From Lysobacter antibioticus (GTDB lineage Bacteria > Pseudomonadota > Gammaproteobacteria > Xanthomonadales > Xanthomonadaceae), in contig NZ_JMTZ01000030.1 of NCBI RefSeq assembly GCF_000731095.1, positions 1 to 64,000 on the forward strand: a DNA stretch of 64,000 nt. Direction: 5' to 3'. Positions 35,356-43,443 of this stretch are shown piece after piece. The notes under the pieces were generated by a model. It saw nothing but the letters and a program-made list of their open reading frames with translations. It was not told the origin of the DNA and ran no database searches. Position numbers and translations under genes: made by a program. Within the stretch, counting starts at the first letter, position 1. The number at the start of each line of letters is the position of its first letter.

Positions 35356-36462
35356 TCACAGATCGAGGACGAGGTCGCTGCCGGCGCTGTTCACGCACAG
35401 ACGCAGCGCGGAAACCGGTTCGTCCTGGACGTCGCCGGTGTGCAGATGACGAGTGCTGCCTGAGCTCTTGCCGCAGGAGCAGGTGTTGCACAGGCCCATG
35501 CGGCAGCCGGACGCGAGCTTGAGGCCTTCGGCTTCGAGCGCGGTCAGCAGCGATTGGCCGCGCGGCAGTTGCAGGGTGCGGCCGCTGCGCGCCAGGGTGA
35601 CTTCGACGGTGCCGCTTTCGTCGAGCGTGCGCGGCGGCGGGGTGAAGGCTTCGGCCGCGAACGAGCGCGCCTGGGTCTGCGACAGCGCGCGTGCACTGTC
35701 GACGAAACCGCCGGGGCCGCAGGCATAGACCTGGCGCGAGACCAGATCGGGTACTAATCCGGACAACAAGGCTGCATCGATGCGGCCCGCGGCTTCGTCC
35801 GCATGCAGCGGTTCCTGGCGGGTCAGCAGAAAGCGCACGCGGAAGCCGGGGTGCTCGGCGGCGATCGCGCGCAGCTCATCGACGAAGCACAGCTCTTCGC
35901 GACGGCGCGCCCAATACAGCAGGGTCAGTTCGGCCGGCATGCCCTTCGCCGCCAGCTCGCGCACCATCGACATCAAGGGGGTGATACCGCTGCCGGCGGC
36001 CAGGAACAACCATGCGCCGTCGGCGCGCTCGGGCAAGGTCATCTCGCCGAAGGCCGCGCCGATTTCGAGGACGTCGCCGACCTGCGCGTGCTCGTGCAGG
36101 TAACGGCTGAGCTTGCCGCCTTCGATCGCCTTGACCGTGATCGCGATGCGGCCGTCGGCGCGATGCGCCTGCGCCGCGCTGTAGCTGCGAGACACCAGGG
36201 CGCCGTCGATGCGCGCACCGATCATCAAATGTTGGCCGGGCCGGCAGCCGGCCCAGTGCCGGTTCGGCACCAGCAACAGGGTCACCGCGTCGGCCGAAGC
36301 AGCCTCGCGGGCGACGATGCGCGCCAGCGGACGCTCCCAGCTCCAGGTCGGATGGAAGCGAGAGGCCCAGAAATCAAAGACTTGCGGCGCCACCAGCGGC
36401 GCAATCAGGCGCTTGAGGCGACTGTGCGGGCGGGCGCGGGAGGGACGAAGAGCAGCGTTCAT
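35356..36462 (-). CDS. desC: Ferredoxin/flavodoxin reductase with [2Fe-2S] domain (DesC-like)
   Basis: 368 residues. The FAD domain (about 45-145) has SRSYSAAQ for flavin binding; the NAD(P) domain shows AAGSGITPLMSMVREL and VYACGPGGFVDSA; the C-terminal ferredoxin has CRMGLCNTCSCG for the iron-sulfur cluster, with a fourth Cys in RLCVN. It passes electrons from NADPH to the desaturase next door. First gene of the operon, divergent from the TetR-type repressor gene with about 100 bp between. Confidence 0.9.
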   Translation of the reverse strand: MNAALRPSRARPHSRLKRLIAPLVAPQVFDFWASRFHPTWSWERPLARIVAREAASADAVTLLLVPNRHWAGCRPGQHLMIGARIDGALVSRSYSAAQAHRADGRIAITVKAIEGGKLSRYLHEHAQVGDVLEIGAAFGEMTLPERADGAWLFLAAGSGITPLMSMVRELAAKGMPAELTLLYWARRREELCFVDELRAIAAEHPGFRVRFLLTRQEPLHADEAAGRIDAALLSGLVPDLVSRQVYACGPGGFVDSARALSQTQARSFAAEAFTPPPRTLDESGTVEVTLARSGRTLQLPRGQSLLTALEAEGLKLASGCRMGLCNTCSCGKSSGSTRHLHTGDVQDEPVSALRLCVNSAGSDLVLDL

Positions 36463-36473
36463 GGCGGCACTAT

Positions 36474-36495
36474 ACACATATGAGCACAGATGTGT
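36474..36495. promoter_or_regulatory. Candidate DesT/FabR operator
   Basis: ACACAT (36474-36479) and ATGTGT (36490-36495) form an inverted repeat, overlapping a second dyad GCACA-n2-TGTGTGC (36484-36497). It lies 12 bp before the desC start and 65 bp before the regulator start, where a repressor would block both promoters. An AT-rich TATATTAATT follows at 36504-36513. Confidence 0.5.
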
Positions 36496-36559
36496 GCACA
36501 ACCGTATATTAATTCCGTGCCGGGAGTATCATGTTCGCCATCGTCCTGGTGCCAGCCCC

Positions 36560-37228
36560 GTGAGCCAACGCCTCCATTCAGACATAGATGTCGATTCGCA
36601 CCCGGGCCGCAAGGCGACGATTTCGCGCGAGGACCTGATCGCCGCCGCGCTCAAACTCATCGGGCCGCACCGCAGCGTGTCGAGCCTGAGCCTGCGCGAG
36701 GTCGCCCGCGAGGCCGGCATCGCGCCGAACAGCTTCTACCGCCAGTTCCGCGACACCGACGAACTCGCCGTGGCCCTGATCGACCTGGCCGGCCAGTCGT
36801 TGCGCAAGATCGTCGGCGAGGCGCGCCACCGCGCCGCGACCCGGCGCAGCATCGTGCGCAGTTCCATCGAGGCTTTCATGGAACAGTTACGCGCCGACGA
36901 CAAATTGCTGCATGTGTTGTTGCGCGAGGGCACGGTCGGCTCGGACGCCTTCAAGCGCGCGGTCGACCGCGAGCTGTCGTTCTTCGAGGAAGAACTGCGC
37001 GTCGACCTGATCCGCCTGGCCGCGATCGACAAGATCACCCTGCACGAACCGGCCCTGGTCGCGCGCTCGATCACCCGCCTGGTATTCGCCATGGGCGCCA
37101 CCGCGATGGACATGCCGCGCGAGAAAGACCACGAACTCATCGAACAGATGAGCACGATGGTGCGGATCATCCTGGCGGGATCGCGGGCGATGGCGGCGGT
37201 GGGGAAAGCGGCGAACGCTGAAAATTAG
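36560..37228 (+). CDS. TetR-family repressor of fatty-acid desaturation (DesT/FabR-like)
   Basis: 222 residues from the GTG at 36560; no ATG is in frame before the HTH. HTH at about 20-65: ISREDLIAAALKLIGPHRSVSSLSLREVAREAGIAPNSFYRQFRDTDEL, closely of FabR/DesT type, where a fatty acyl-CoA or acyl-ACP binds the C-terminal domain (FDELAVALIDLAGQSLRKIV onward). It is divergent from desC-desB, the arrangement known in Pseudomonas. It should keep membrane unsaturation in balance. Confidence 0.88.
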   Translation: MSQRLHSDIDVDSHPGRKATISREDLIAAALKLIGPHRSVSSLSLREVAREAGIAPNSFYRQFRDTDELAVALIDLAGQSLRKIVGEARHRAATRRSIVRSSIEAFMEQLRADDKLLHVLLREGTVGSDAFKRAVDRELSFFEEELRVDLIRLAAIDKITLHEPALVARSITRLVFAMGATAMDMPREKDHELIEQMSTMVRIILAGSRAMAAVGKAANAEN

Positions 37229-37332
37229 CGCTCTACGCAACGGCTTCGAGCCGACGCTTTGTTGATTCGAACGTTGTCGGCAGCGAGGCCTGGGCACACT
37301 GCGAGTGCGTGGTCGTCGATTTCGATACGGCG

Positions 37333-37818
37333 CTACTGCGGACCAGTTGCATCCTTCGGATCGCACGCGCCCGGGATGCCTACCGACTCGAACGCAGGCA
37401 ACTTCAATCTGGACGCAAGCGCGTCGTACTCGGCAGCTGACAACGGCCCGGCTACGCTTGGCGTCGGATAGACGCCGCTCGCGAACTCCTGTTTGCGTAC
37501 GACGAAATAACGTTCGCCCGCATCTTGCGCACTTGGCTGCTGTCTCGCTCCGATGAATTGCGGACTGTCGGCGATCGCCGAGACGCAGGCGTCGACGACC
37601 GGAACCGACGTGTTGGGATGAACCCGATACGACAGCTTGCTGTTCGAAGGCTCGTCGATCCACAACACCGCATACGCACCGGACTCCCACTCCAGGCGTG
37701 AATCGAATGCGCCGCAGCCGGCAACGACGAGCGCCGCAGCGCAAAGCGTCGCGATACGACCTGCTGCGATCACGCACGCCTTCGACGGCTTGGAACCGCC
37801 TTCTGCCATGAGATCCAT
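37333..37818 (-). CDS. Lipoprotein of unknown function
   Basis: 161 residues from the ATG at 37818. A type II signal peptide has lipobox VAGC at about residue 35; the n-region is unusually long, so an ATG at 37809 may be the true start. The mature protein has one Cys pair (DACVSAI and GACDPKD) and a GPLSAAEYDALASRLKLPAFES segment. I do not recognise a family. Base composition is lower in GC than its neighbours. Single gene. Confidence 0.65.
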   Translation of the reverse strand: MDLMAEGGSKPSKACVIAAGRIATLCAAALVVAGCGAFDSRLEWESGAYAVLWIDEPSNSKLSYRVHPNTSVPVVDACVSAIADSPQFIGARQQPSAQDAGERYFVVRKQEFASGVYPTPSVAGPLSAAEYDALASRLKLPAFESVGIPGACDPKDATGPQ

Positions 37819-37927
37819 CGGTGGGTCCTTCCATTCGCTGATGGGCAATTGTCGGCCGGCCCTAAGGAGTCTTCGTGAGGTCAAAGCCGCCCAACACTAA
37901 GCCACCCCGGAAACAATTCCGGCTTCG

Positions 37928-38176
37928 GTGTCGGAACTCGCGCGCCCGCTGGCGATGGCGCTGCCGTCGGTGGTCAAGCACTTGGCGGTGCTCGAATCCG
38001 GCGGCATCGTGGTGTCGGAAAAAGTCGGGCGCGTGCGCACCTACCGCATCGCACCCGATGCGCTGGCCGACGTCGAAGCCTGGGTCGCCGCCCGCAAGGC
38101 GCAATTGAACCGTCAGTTCGATGCCCTCGCCCGCTATTTGCTCGAAGGCGAATCCGGCTCAGGAGATTTGCGATGA
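37928..38176 (+). pseudogene. ArsR-family regulator, 5'-truncated
   Basis: The frame opens after a stop at 37898 and the first possible start is the GTG at 37928. It encodes the later part of an ArsR winged helix: SVSELARPLAMALPSVVKHLAVLESGGIVVSEKVGRVRTYRIAP and a C-terminal helix. About 30-35 N-terminal residues, normally with DPTRRA, are missing and are not found in any frame upstream. Either the 5' end was deleted or a short protein is made. Its stop overlaps the start of the SRPBCC gene by four bases, the usual operon pairing of this regulator type. Confidence 0.65.
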
Positions 38177-38646
38177 ACCCACGCTCGACCGTCCACACCC
38201 AATTCGTCATCGAACGCGAGTTCCCGGCCTCGCCGGCGCGCACTTTCCGCGCCTGGTCCGACCCGGACGCCAAACGCCGCTGGTTCGTCTGCCACGACGA
38301 CATGGCCAACGCCGGCTACGAACTCGACCTCCGCCCGGGCGGCAACGAACTCAACCGCGTCGTCACGCCCGCCGGCATCGTGCACCTGTTCCAGGCCCGA
38401 TTCTTCGATATCGTGCCCGAGCAACGCATCGTCTATGCCTACGACATGCACGTCGGCGAACGCCACTTGTCGATCTCGCTGGCGACGGTCGAGTTCGAAG
38501 CCGGCGGCGCCGGCACGCGCATGCGCTTCACCGAACAAGTGGTGTTCCTCGACGGCTACCAGGACCGCGAGGAACGCATCCGCGGCACCGGACTCGGGCT
38601 CGACCGGCTCGCGCTGTTGCTGCACGAGCCGGCCGCCGCCCACTGA
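38173..38646 (+). CDS. SRPBCC (AHSA1-like) protein
   Basis: 157 residues. FVIEREFPASPARTFRAWSDPDAKRRWFVCHDD is the standard AHSA1 start and GTRMRFTEQVVFLDGYQDREERIRGTGLGLDRLALLL the end. It overlaps the ArsR remnant by ATGA, so expression depends on whatever promoter reads through that remnant. Function of such ArsR-linked proteins is not established; they are predicted to bind small hydrophobic ligands. Confidence 0.88.
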   Translation: MNPRSTVHTQFVIEREFPASPARTFRAWSDPDAKRRWFVCHDDMANAGYELDLRPGGNELNRVVTPAGIVHLFQARFFDIVPEQRIVYAYDMHVGERHLSISLATVEFEAGGAGTRMRFTEQVVFLDGYQDREERIRGTGLGLDRLALLLHEPAAAH

Positions 38647-38650
38647 ACCC

Positions 38651-39637
38651 TCAGCGCAGCGGCAAGGCGATCGGCCGCAGCGGCGCGGCATCGCCGCCGC
38701 GGATCTTCAGCGGCCCGCCGATGAAGGCGAACTCGTAGACCTTATCGCGCGACAGTTCTTCCAGCGCGACCAGTTCCATGATCGGCACGCCGTGCTGGGC
38801 CAACATATAGGTATGCACCGGGATGTAGTCGCCGGCGACCTCCGAGGGGAAAGTCTCCAGGCTCAGGTTGTCGGCGCCGACGATCATCGCCCCGCCGTCC
38901 TCGACCAGGAACTTGGCCGCATCCAGGCCCAGTCCGGGCGGGTTGGCCATGTAGCCGCTCGCGTCGCCGAAGCGCTGCATGCGCCCGGTGCGGATCAACA
39001 CGATGTCGCCGCGCTGCAGGCGGACCTTCTGCTTGGCCAGCGCGTTCTGCAGGTCCTGGCGTGTGATGCGGTAGTTCTCCGGCAGCATCGGCAGCCCCTG
39101 CGCCGCGGCCACGTCGAGCAGCACGCCGCGCGCGATCAGGGGCGGGAATTTCTCGATACCGGTCTTCTTCCAGCCGCGATCGCCCAGATGCTCGTCGGCG
39201 CTGAAACCGTTCCAGATCTTGCCGTCCAGGCCGAAGTGGTTGAGCGCGTCGATGTGGGTGCCGCTGTGGCTGTACATCGAGAACGCCGCGCCGGTGTAAC
39301 TGACCCTGTGGTTCATCTCGCGGCCCACGGCCATCGGGTCGTCGACCACGGTGCCGCGCGGGGTGTGGGTCATCCAGAACTGATAGTGCGGGTCGCCCGC
39401 GGCCTGCCAGCTCGGCATGCCGATGTAGTAGTCGGTGGCCAGGTCATAGGCCTTGCGGCCGTCGACCCGCGACAGGATCGCCGCGCGCGACTCGGGCGTG
39501 ATCAGGTTGAGCCGGCCGATCTCGTCGGCCGGCCCCCACTGGCTGATGCCGACGCCTTCGGCGGCGTGGGCGGACAGAGCGGCGATCGCACCGAGGGCCA
39601 ACAGGCCCAGGCGCGGCAATAGGCTACGCAGTTTCAT
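38651..39637 (-). CDS. Exported cyclase-family (kynurenine formamidase-like) hydrolase
   Basis: 328 residues; AGGAGTCGAA precedes the ATG at 39637. A signal peptide ends at about residue 27 (LSAHA). The cyclase_2 metal motif is YSHSGTHIDALNHFG, with HxGTHxD and the later His, and VLIRTGRMQRFGDASGY and FEFAFIGGPLKIRGGDAAPLRPIALP complete the fold. It would hydrolyse an amide or lactone, as in kynurenine formamidase, but in the periplasm. A LysR gene lies 160 bp upstream on the same strand and may control it. Confidence 0.85.
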   Translation of the reverse strand: MKLRSLLPRLGLLALGAIAALSAHAAEGVGISQWGPADEIGRLNLITPESRAAILSRVDGRKAYDLATDYYIGMPSWQAAGDPHYQFWMTHTPRGTVVDDPMAVGREMNHRVSYTGAAFSMYSHSGTHIDALNHFGLDGKIWNGFSADEHLGDRGWKKTGIEKFPPLIARGVLLDVAAAQGLPMLPENYRITRQDLQNALAKQKVRLQRGDIVLIRTGRMQRFGDASGYMANPPGLGLDAAKFLVEDGGAMIVGADNLSLETFPSEVAGDYIPVHTYMLAQHGVPIMELVALEELSRDKVYEFAFIGGPLKIRGGDAAPLRPIALPLR

Positions 39638-39797
39638 TTCGACTCCTGAGGCGCGCCGGCGCTGTGGCCGACGCATGAAGGGAAGCACCGACGGACCGGC
39701 GCTCGGCGAGCGCGGCAAGGTACGGAACAGGCCCCAGGATGCGCAAGCCACGGCGAAGGAAACAGCGCTGCGGCGTTGCGACAGTTTTCGCTGCGGG

Positions 39798-40703
39798 TCA
39801 GGAATGCGCGGCGAGCGCAGCCGGCAGGCGTTCGGCCAGGAAGTCGACGAAGGCGCGCACCTTCGGTTGCAGATGGCGCGAAGTCGGGTACACGGCGAAC
39901 ACCTGGCGCGGCGCGAACCGGTACTCGGGCAAAACCTCGACCAAGGCGCCGCTGGCCAACGCCGGCGCCGCCAGGAACGACGGCAAGGCGCCTATGCCGA
40001 GGCCTGCGACCAGCAGATCGCGCAACACCAGGCTGTTGCCGACCGTCGCCCGCGCCGGCCATTGCACCGACACCGGCCCCTGCGGCCCTTGCAAGGGCCA
40101 TAAGCCCGGCGGCTCGGCCAGGCTGTAATGCAGCAGCGAATGCCGATGCAGTTCGTCGGGCGACGCCAGCGGCGGATGCTGAGCCAGGTAGGACGGCGCC
40201 GCGCACAGCATCTGGCGGACCGAACCGAGTTGGCGCGCGATCAGCGATGAATCCTGCAGCTGTGCGCGCAGCCGGATCGACACGTCGAAGCCTTCGCCGA
40301 CCGCGTCCAGCAATCGGTCCTCCAGGGTCAGGTCCAGGGTCAACTCGGGGTAACGCAGCAGGAACTCCGCCACCAGGGGCGACAGCGTGCTCAAGGCGAA
40401 CGACACCGGCGCGTTGACCCGCAGGCGCCCGCCGACCTGCTGCGATTGCTGGCGCACCGAGGCCTCGAGCGCATCGAGCTCGTCGAGCAGCCGCACGCAT
40501 TCGCGGAAATAAGCCTGGCCGGTCTCGGTCAGGCTCATGCGCCGCGTGGTGCGCTGGATCAACACCGCGCCCAGATGCGCTTCGAGCGTACGCAACTGCT
40601 TGCTGAGCCCGGCCGGCGAAACGCCGAGATCCTCGGCCGCCTTGGCCAGACCGCCGAGCTCGACGATGCGGCGGAACGAACGCATGAGGGTGAAGGCATC
40701 CAT
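39798..40703 (-). CDS. LysR-family transcriptional regulator
   Basis: 301 residues from the ATG at 40703. HTH: MDAFTLMRSFRRIVELGGLAKAAEDLGVSPAGLSKQLRTLEAHLGAVLIQRTTRRMSLTE, in a form typical of CrgA-like regulators. The effector domain has GRLRVNAPVSFALSTLSPL and VLVAGLGIGALPSFLA. Upstream of the cyclase gene in the same direction. Confidence 0.9.
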   Translation of the reverse strand: MDAFTLMRSFRRIVELGGLAKAAEDLGVSPAGLSKQLRTLEAHLGAVLIQRTTRRMSLTETGQAYFRECVRLLDELDALEASVRQQSQQVGGRLRVNAPVSFALSTLSPLVAEFLLRYPELTLDLTLEDRLLDAVGEGFDVSIRLRAQLQDSSLIARQLGSVRQMLCAAPSYLAQHPPLASPDELHRHSLLHYSLAEPPGLWPLQGPQGPVSVQWPARATVGNSLVLRDLLVAGLGIGALPSFLAAPALASGALVEVLPEYRFAPRQVFAVYPTSRHLQPKVRAFVDFLAERLPAALAAHS

Positions 40704-40790
40704 GGAGGGCGAGACTGAGAACGGAGGACCCGCCATTGTCCGCCTCATCGGCCAGACCGGCCAGACGAAACTGTCGTGGCGGCCAATCGA

Positions 40791-41165
40791 CTAATACGTT
40801 TCTTCGTCTCGCGCTTCCGCCGCTTCTTCCTCCCGCTCCTGGGCCAAGGCCTCACGCTCCTCGGAAAAACTTTCGCATCCTTCGCGGAACGAATTTGAAT
40901 CCCCCCCACATTCCGACGCATCGGTTACATCGTTGTCTTGCGCCCACTGGAATCCAGCTTCATGACCGGAACAATCCTCCGTGCAGTTTTCGAATACCGG
41001 CTCCTCGACTTCGCTGGCATCGACATCCTCCGGTTCGGCCCCTATGTCCCGTGATTCGTAAGCAGCGCTCTCCTCATAGTCGCAGTCTTGATAGCGCCCG
41101 CAGGCACTTCCACCGCCCCCGCAGCCAGCAAGGATAAAAACCAGAAAAATCGCGATTGGTTTCAT
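40791..41165 (-). CDS. Acidic cysteine-rich lipoprotein
   Basis: 124 residues; GAGGGTGGC precedes the ATG at 41165. Lipobox ILAGC gives a lipid-anchored protein. The mature part is very acidic and has a cysteine block FENCTEDCSGHEAGFQWAQ ... CGGDSNSFREGCESF, which recurs in small exported proteins of several proteobacteria, and a Glu-rich coiled tail. Function unknown. Its codon use and GC content differ from most neighbours. Confidence 0.7.
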   Translation of the reverse strand: MKPIAIFLVFILAGCGGGGSACGRYQDCDYEESAAYESRDIGAEPEDVDASEVEEPVFENCTEDCSGHEAGFQWAQDNDVTDASECGGDSNSFREGCESFSEEREALAQEREEEAAEARDEETY

Positions 41166-41218
41166 GCCACCCTCTTCGAACAATCAGCTCAGTCGACCCG
41201 CACCGGCATGGTCGGCAG

Positions 41219-41869
41219 CTAACCTTCGAGCACGAACTCGATCGGCACCCGGGTCAAGGCCTGCGCAGGCACGCCGCCACGCGTCGCCGGCTCGAACAGC
41301 CAACGCTTCATGACGACCTCGCGTGCGGCCAGGTCGAGCACCCGATGGCCGCTGCTGTGCACGATCGACACCGACAGCGCCTTGCCGTCGACCCCGACCA
41401 AGACTTCGACCTCGACCACGCCGCTGAGGCGGTTGCGTCGTGCCTGCAGCGGATAGGCCGGAGCGGGCGCGGCCAATATCCGCAACACCGTGTCGGCGAA
41501 CTCGGGCATGCCGGCTGTCTCGGGCGTCATGACCCGACCGAACACATCCGGCACGATCGGATCGGATGCCGGGACGGGGCTGACCGACGAACGGATCGCG
41601 CCCTGGGTCGTCATCAGTCTGCGTTCGCGCTCGCGCGCCTGCCCGCGCTGCCAGCCGAAACCGCAGCCGATGATGGGCGGGTCGATACGCGGCATCGCAA
41701 CGGTGACGATTTCATCGTCGCCGGGGCCTATTGCGGAACGCAGGGGATCGGTGACCGGCAAGGACAGCAACACCAACAAAGCCGCATGCACGGCGACGAC
41801 ACCGGCGATGACCACGGCCCGCGACAGGCTGAGCCCGGAACCGCAACGCAAGACCCCAGCACCTTCCAT
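41219..41869 (-). CDS. TonB-like energy transducer
   Basis: 216 residues from the ATG at 41869, preceded by GAGGGGG. One membrane segment lies at about 15-37 (SRAVVIAGVVAVHAALLVLLSL). The C-terminal TonB domain at about 135-215 shows YPLQARRNRLSGVVEVEVLVGVDGKALSVSIVHSSGHRVLDLAAREVVMKRWLFEPA. The Pro-rich spacer of classical TonB is replaced by a shorter linker. Together with ExbB/ExbD (not here) it would drive outer-membrane receptors, or be one of the orphan TonB paralogs common in Xanthomonadaceae. Confidence 0.85.
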   Translation of the reverse strand: MEGAGVLRCGSGLSLSRAVVIAGVVAVHAALLVLLSLPVTDPLRSAIGPGDDEIVTVAMPRIDPPIIGCGFGWQRGQARERERRLMTTQGAIRSSVSPVPASDPIVPDVFGRVMTPETAGMPEFADTVLRILAAPAPAYPLQARRNRLSGVVEVEVLVGVDGKALSVSIVHSSGHRVLDLAAREVVMKRWLFEPATRGGVPAQALTRVPIEFVLEG

Positions 41870-42103
41870 AAGCCGCCCCCTCGACTGCCTTGGCCGGGAA
41901 GCGCAAAGCCGCTTCCACGCCGCCAAAATGCGCGCTTGCGGCCACGCTTGCAACCACCCCGGATAGGCCGAGCGACGCCTCGTCTCGCCGATCTATGCAT
42001 CGCGACGGGACATCCCTGCCCCGTCGCGACGCCGGCCAAAACCGCGCCGCAACCGCCGCCGCTCTACAGGGGAGACCAGCGACGGCCGCGGTGCGGCCCG
42101 AAC

Positions 42104-43102
42104 TCACTCGACCTTGACCAGACCGCGCCAAGTGTTGCGGCCGCCGTGCATCACGTCGTCGCCGCTGCCGAACCACCAGCCGTTCCAGTTGAGGATGTCC
42201 TCGTCGTCCTGATGGACCCAGCCGCGCGCCAGCGCGTACTTGCTCGGCATCGACTGCGGGCCGAACACGCCATAGGCGAAGCCGAGTTTCGGGAAGCTCG
42301 ACATGTGGCCGAGCCAGGACGAGGCGCCGCCGTCGAAGTGGCAGTAGCTGGTGAACCAGGTGTTGTAGACGCGGAAGTTCGGGAAGATCACGCCCGAGGA
42401 GCTGTTGGCGTTGCGCCAGATCTCGTTCTCCTGCACGCGGGTGTAGCGGCGCGCACCCGAGGGGCAGAACACGCCCATGTTGAGCACCGCGTAATCGTGC
42501 TGGTTGCCGGTACTCGGCAAGGGCCGGAACGACAGCGCGCGCACGGTGTCGACCTTGCAGAAGCGCCAGGTGGTGTTGCCGCCCGAAGACGTCGCGCCGA
42601 TCCAGCCGCCGCGGCCATTGGCGTTGCGGCGGTCTTCGTCGTCCATGTGGATCTGCGACCAGGAATAGCCGCTCGGGCAGTAGTTGCTCTGCGGAATCAC
42701 GCCGACGCTGAACAAGCGCGGCTCCAGCCAGCTCCACCAGCGCAGCAGGCCCTTGGCGGCGGTCTTGGACGAGGCGTAAGGCACGAAGAATTCTTCGCCC
42801 TCTTTCTCTTCGATCACGCAGGCGCCGTCGAAGCCGAGCACCGCGCAATAGCTCAGCGCCACGCCCTCGCCTTCGGCTTCCATGAATTTCTCGACATCGA
42901 CCTGGCCGCTGTCGGGATAGCGCCGATCCAGGTCTTCGAGGATCGAAGCGAATTTCTTCACCTGCGGCGGCGTCGGATCGGTGGCTGCAGCCAGCTCCCA
43001 TTCTTCCTTGGGGCTTTCCTGTTCGGACTCTTCCGCCCAGGACGACAACGGCAGGCCCACGACCAGGGCGCACAGCGCAGTGACCAGCACTTTCTTGTTC
43101 AT
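42104..43102 (-). CDS. Secreted protein of unknown function with repeated CPSG modules
   Basis: 332 residues; AAAGGAATGTC precedes the ATG. A signal peptide ends near residue 23 (LSSWA). After an acidic linker and a helical region come two copies of a Cys/Asn-rich module: YCPSGYSWSQIHMDDEDRRN with NANGRGGWIG, and FCPSGARRYTRVQENEIWRN with NANSSSG. A third related stretch, WVHQDDEDILNWNGWWFGSG, ends the protein. No family is known to me. Aromatic, glycine and asparagine content suggests an extracellular beta-rich fold. Confidence 0.7.
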   Translation of the reverse strand: MNKKVLVTALCALVVGLPLSSWAEESEQESPKEEWELAAATDPTPPQVKKFASILEDLDRRYPDSGQVDVEKFMEAEGEGVALSYCAVLGFDGACVIEEKEGEEFFVPYASSKTAAKGLLRWWSWLEPRLFSVGVIPQSNYCPSGYSWSQIHMDDEDRRNANGRGGWIGATSSGGNTTWRFCKVDTVRALSFRPLPSTGNQHDYAVLNMGVFCPSGARRYTRVQENEIWRNANSSSGVIFPNFRVYNTWFTSYCHFDGGASSWLGHMSSFPKLGFAYGVFGPQSMPSKYALARGWVHQDDEDILNWNGWWFGSGDDVMHGGRNTWRGLVKVE

Positions 43103-43443
43103 GACATTCCTTTGAGTTGATGGCGCATGGCGAGCAAAGCCGGCAACGGCGCCCGATCGAAACGCAAAGGGACGACACGCCCGAGTCGACGGCCCGACGG
43201 TCGGCTTGCGCCGGCAGCGGCGCACGACGCACGCCGTTCGAACCCGAGACCACCGAATCGGCGCGCAACCGCGCCGGCCCGACCACGCTAGGCAGTCGGC
43301 GACGAGGTTTCGAGGAAGAATGTGGGAACGAATCGGGCGCCGGCGGGAACGCTTCCGATGCAACGTGCGCTACGGCGAATCTGAAGCGCGATGGATGTCG
43401 CGCTCGTTCATCGGCTGCGATGCGAAACGGCAGAAAGCAGCGG
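43103..43443. other. Intergenic region, 340 bp
   Basis: It lies between two leftward genes and holds the promoter of the secreted protein near its left side and the 3' flank of the effector gene. No hairpin with T-run and no coding frame of known type is visible. Confidence 0.4.
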
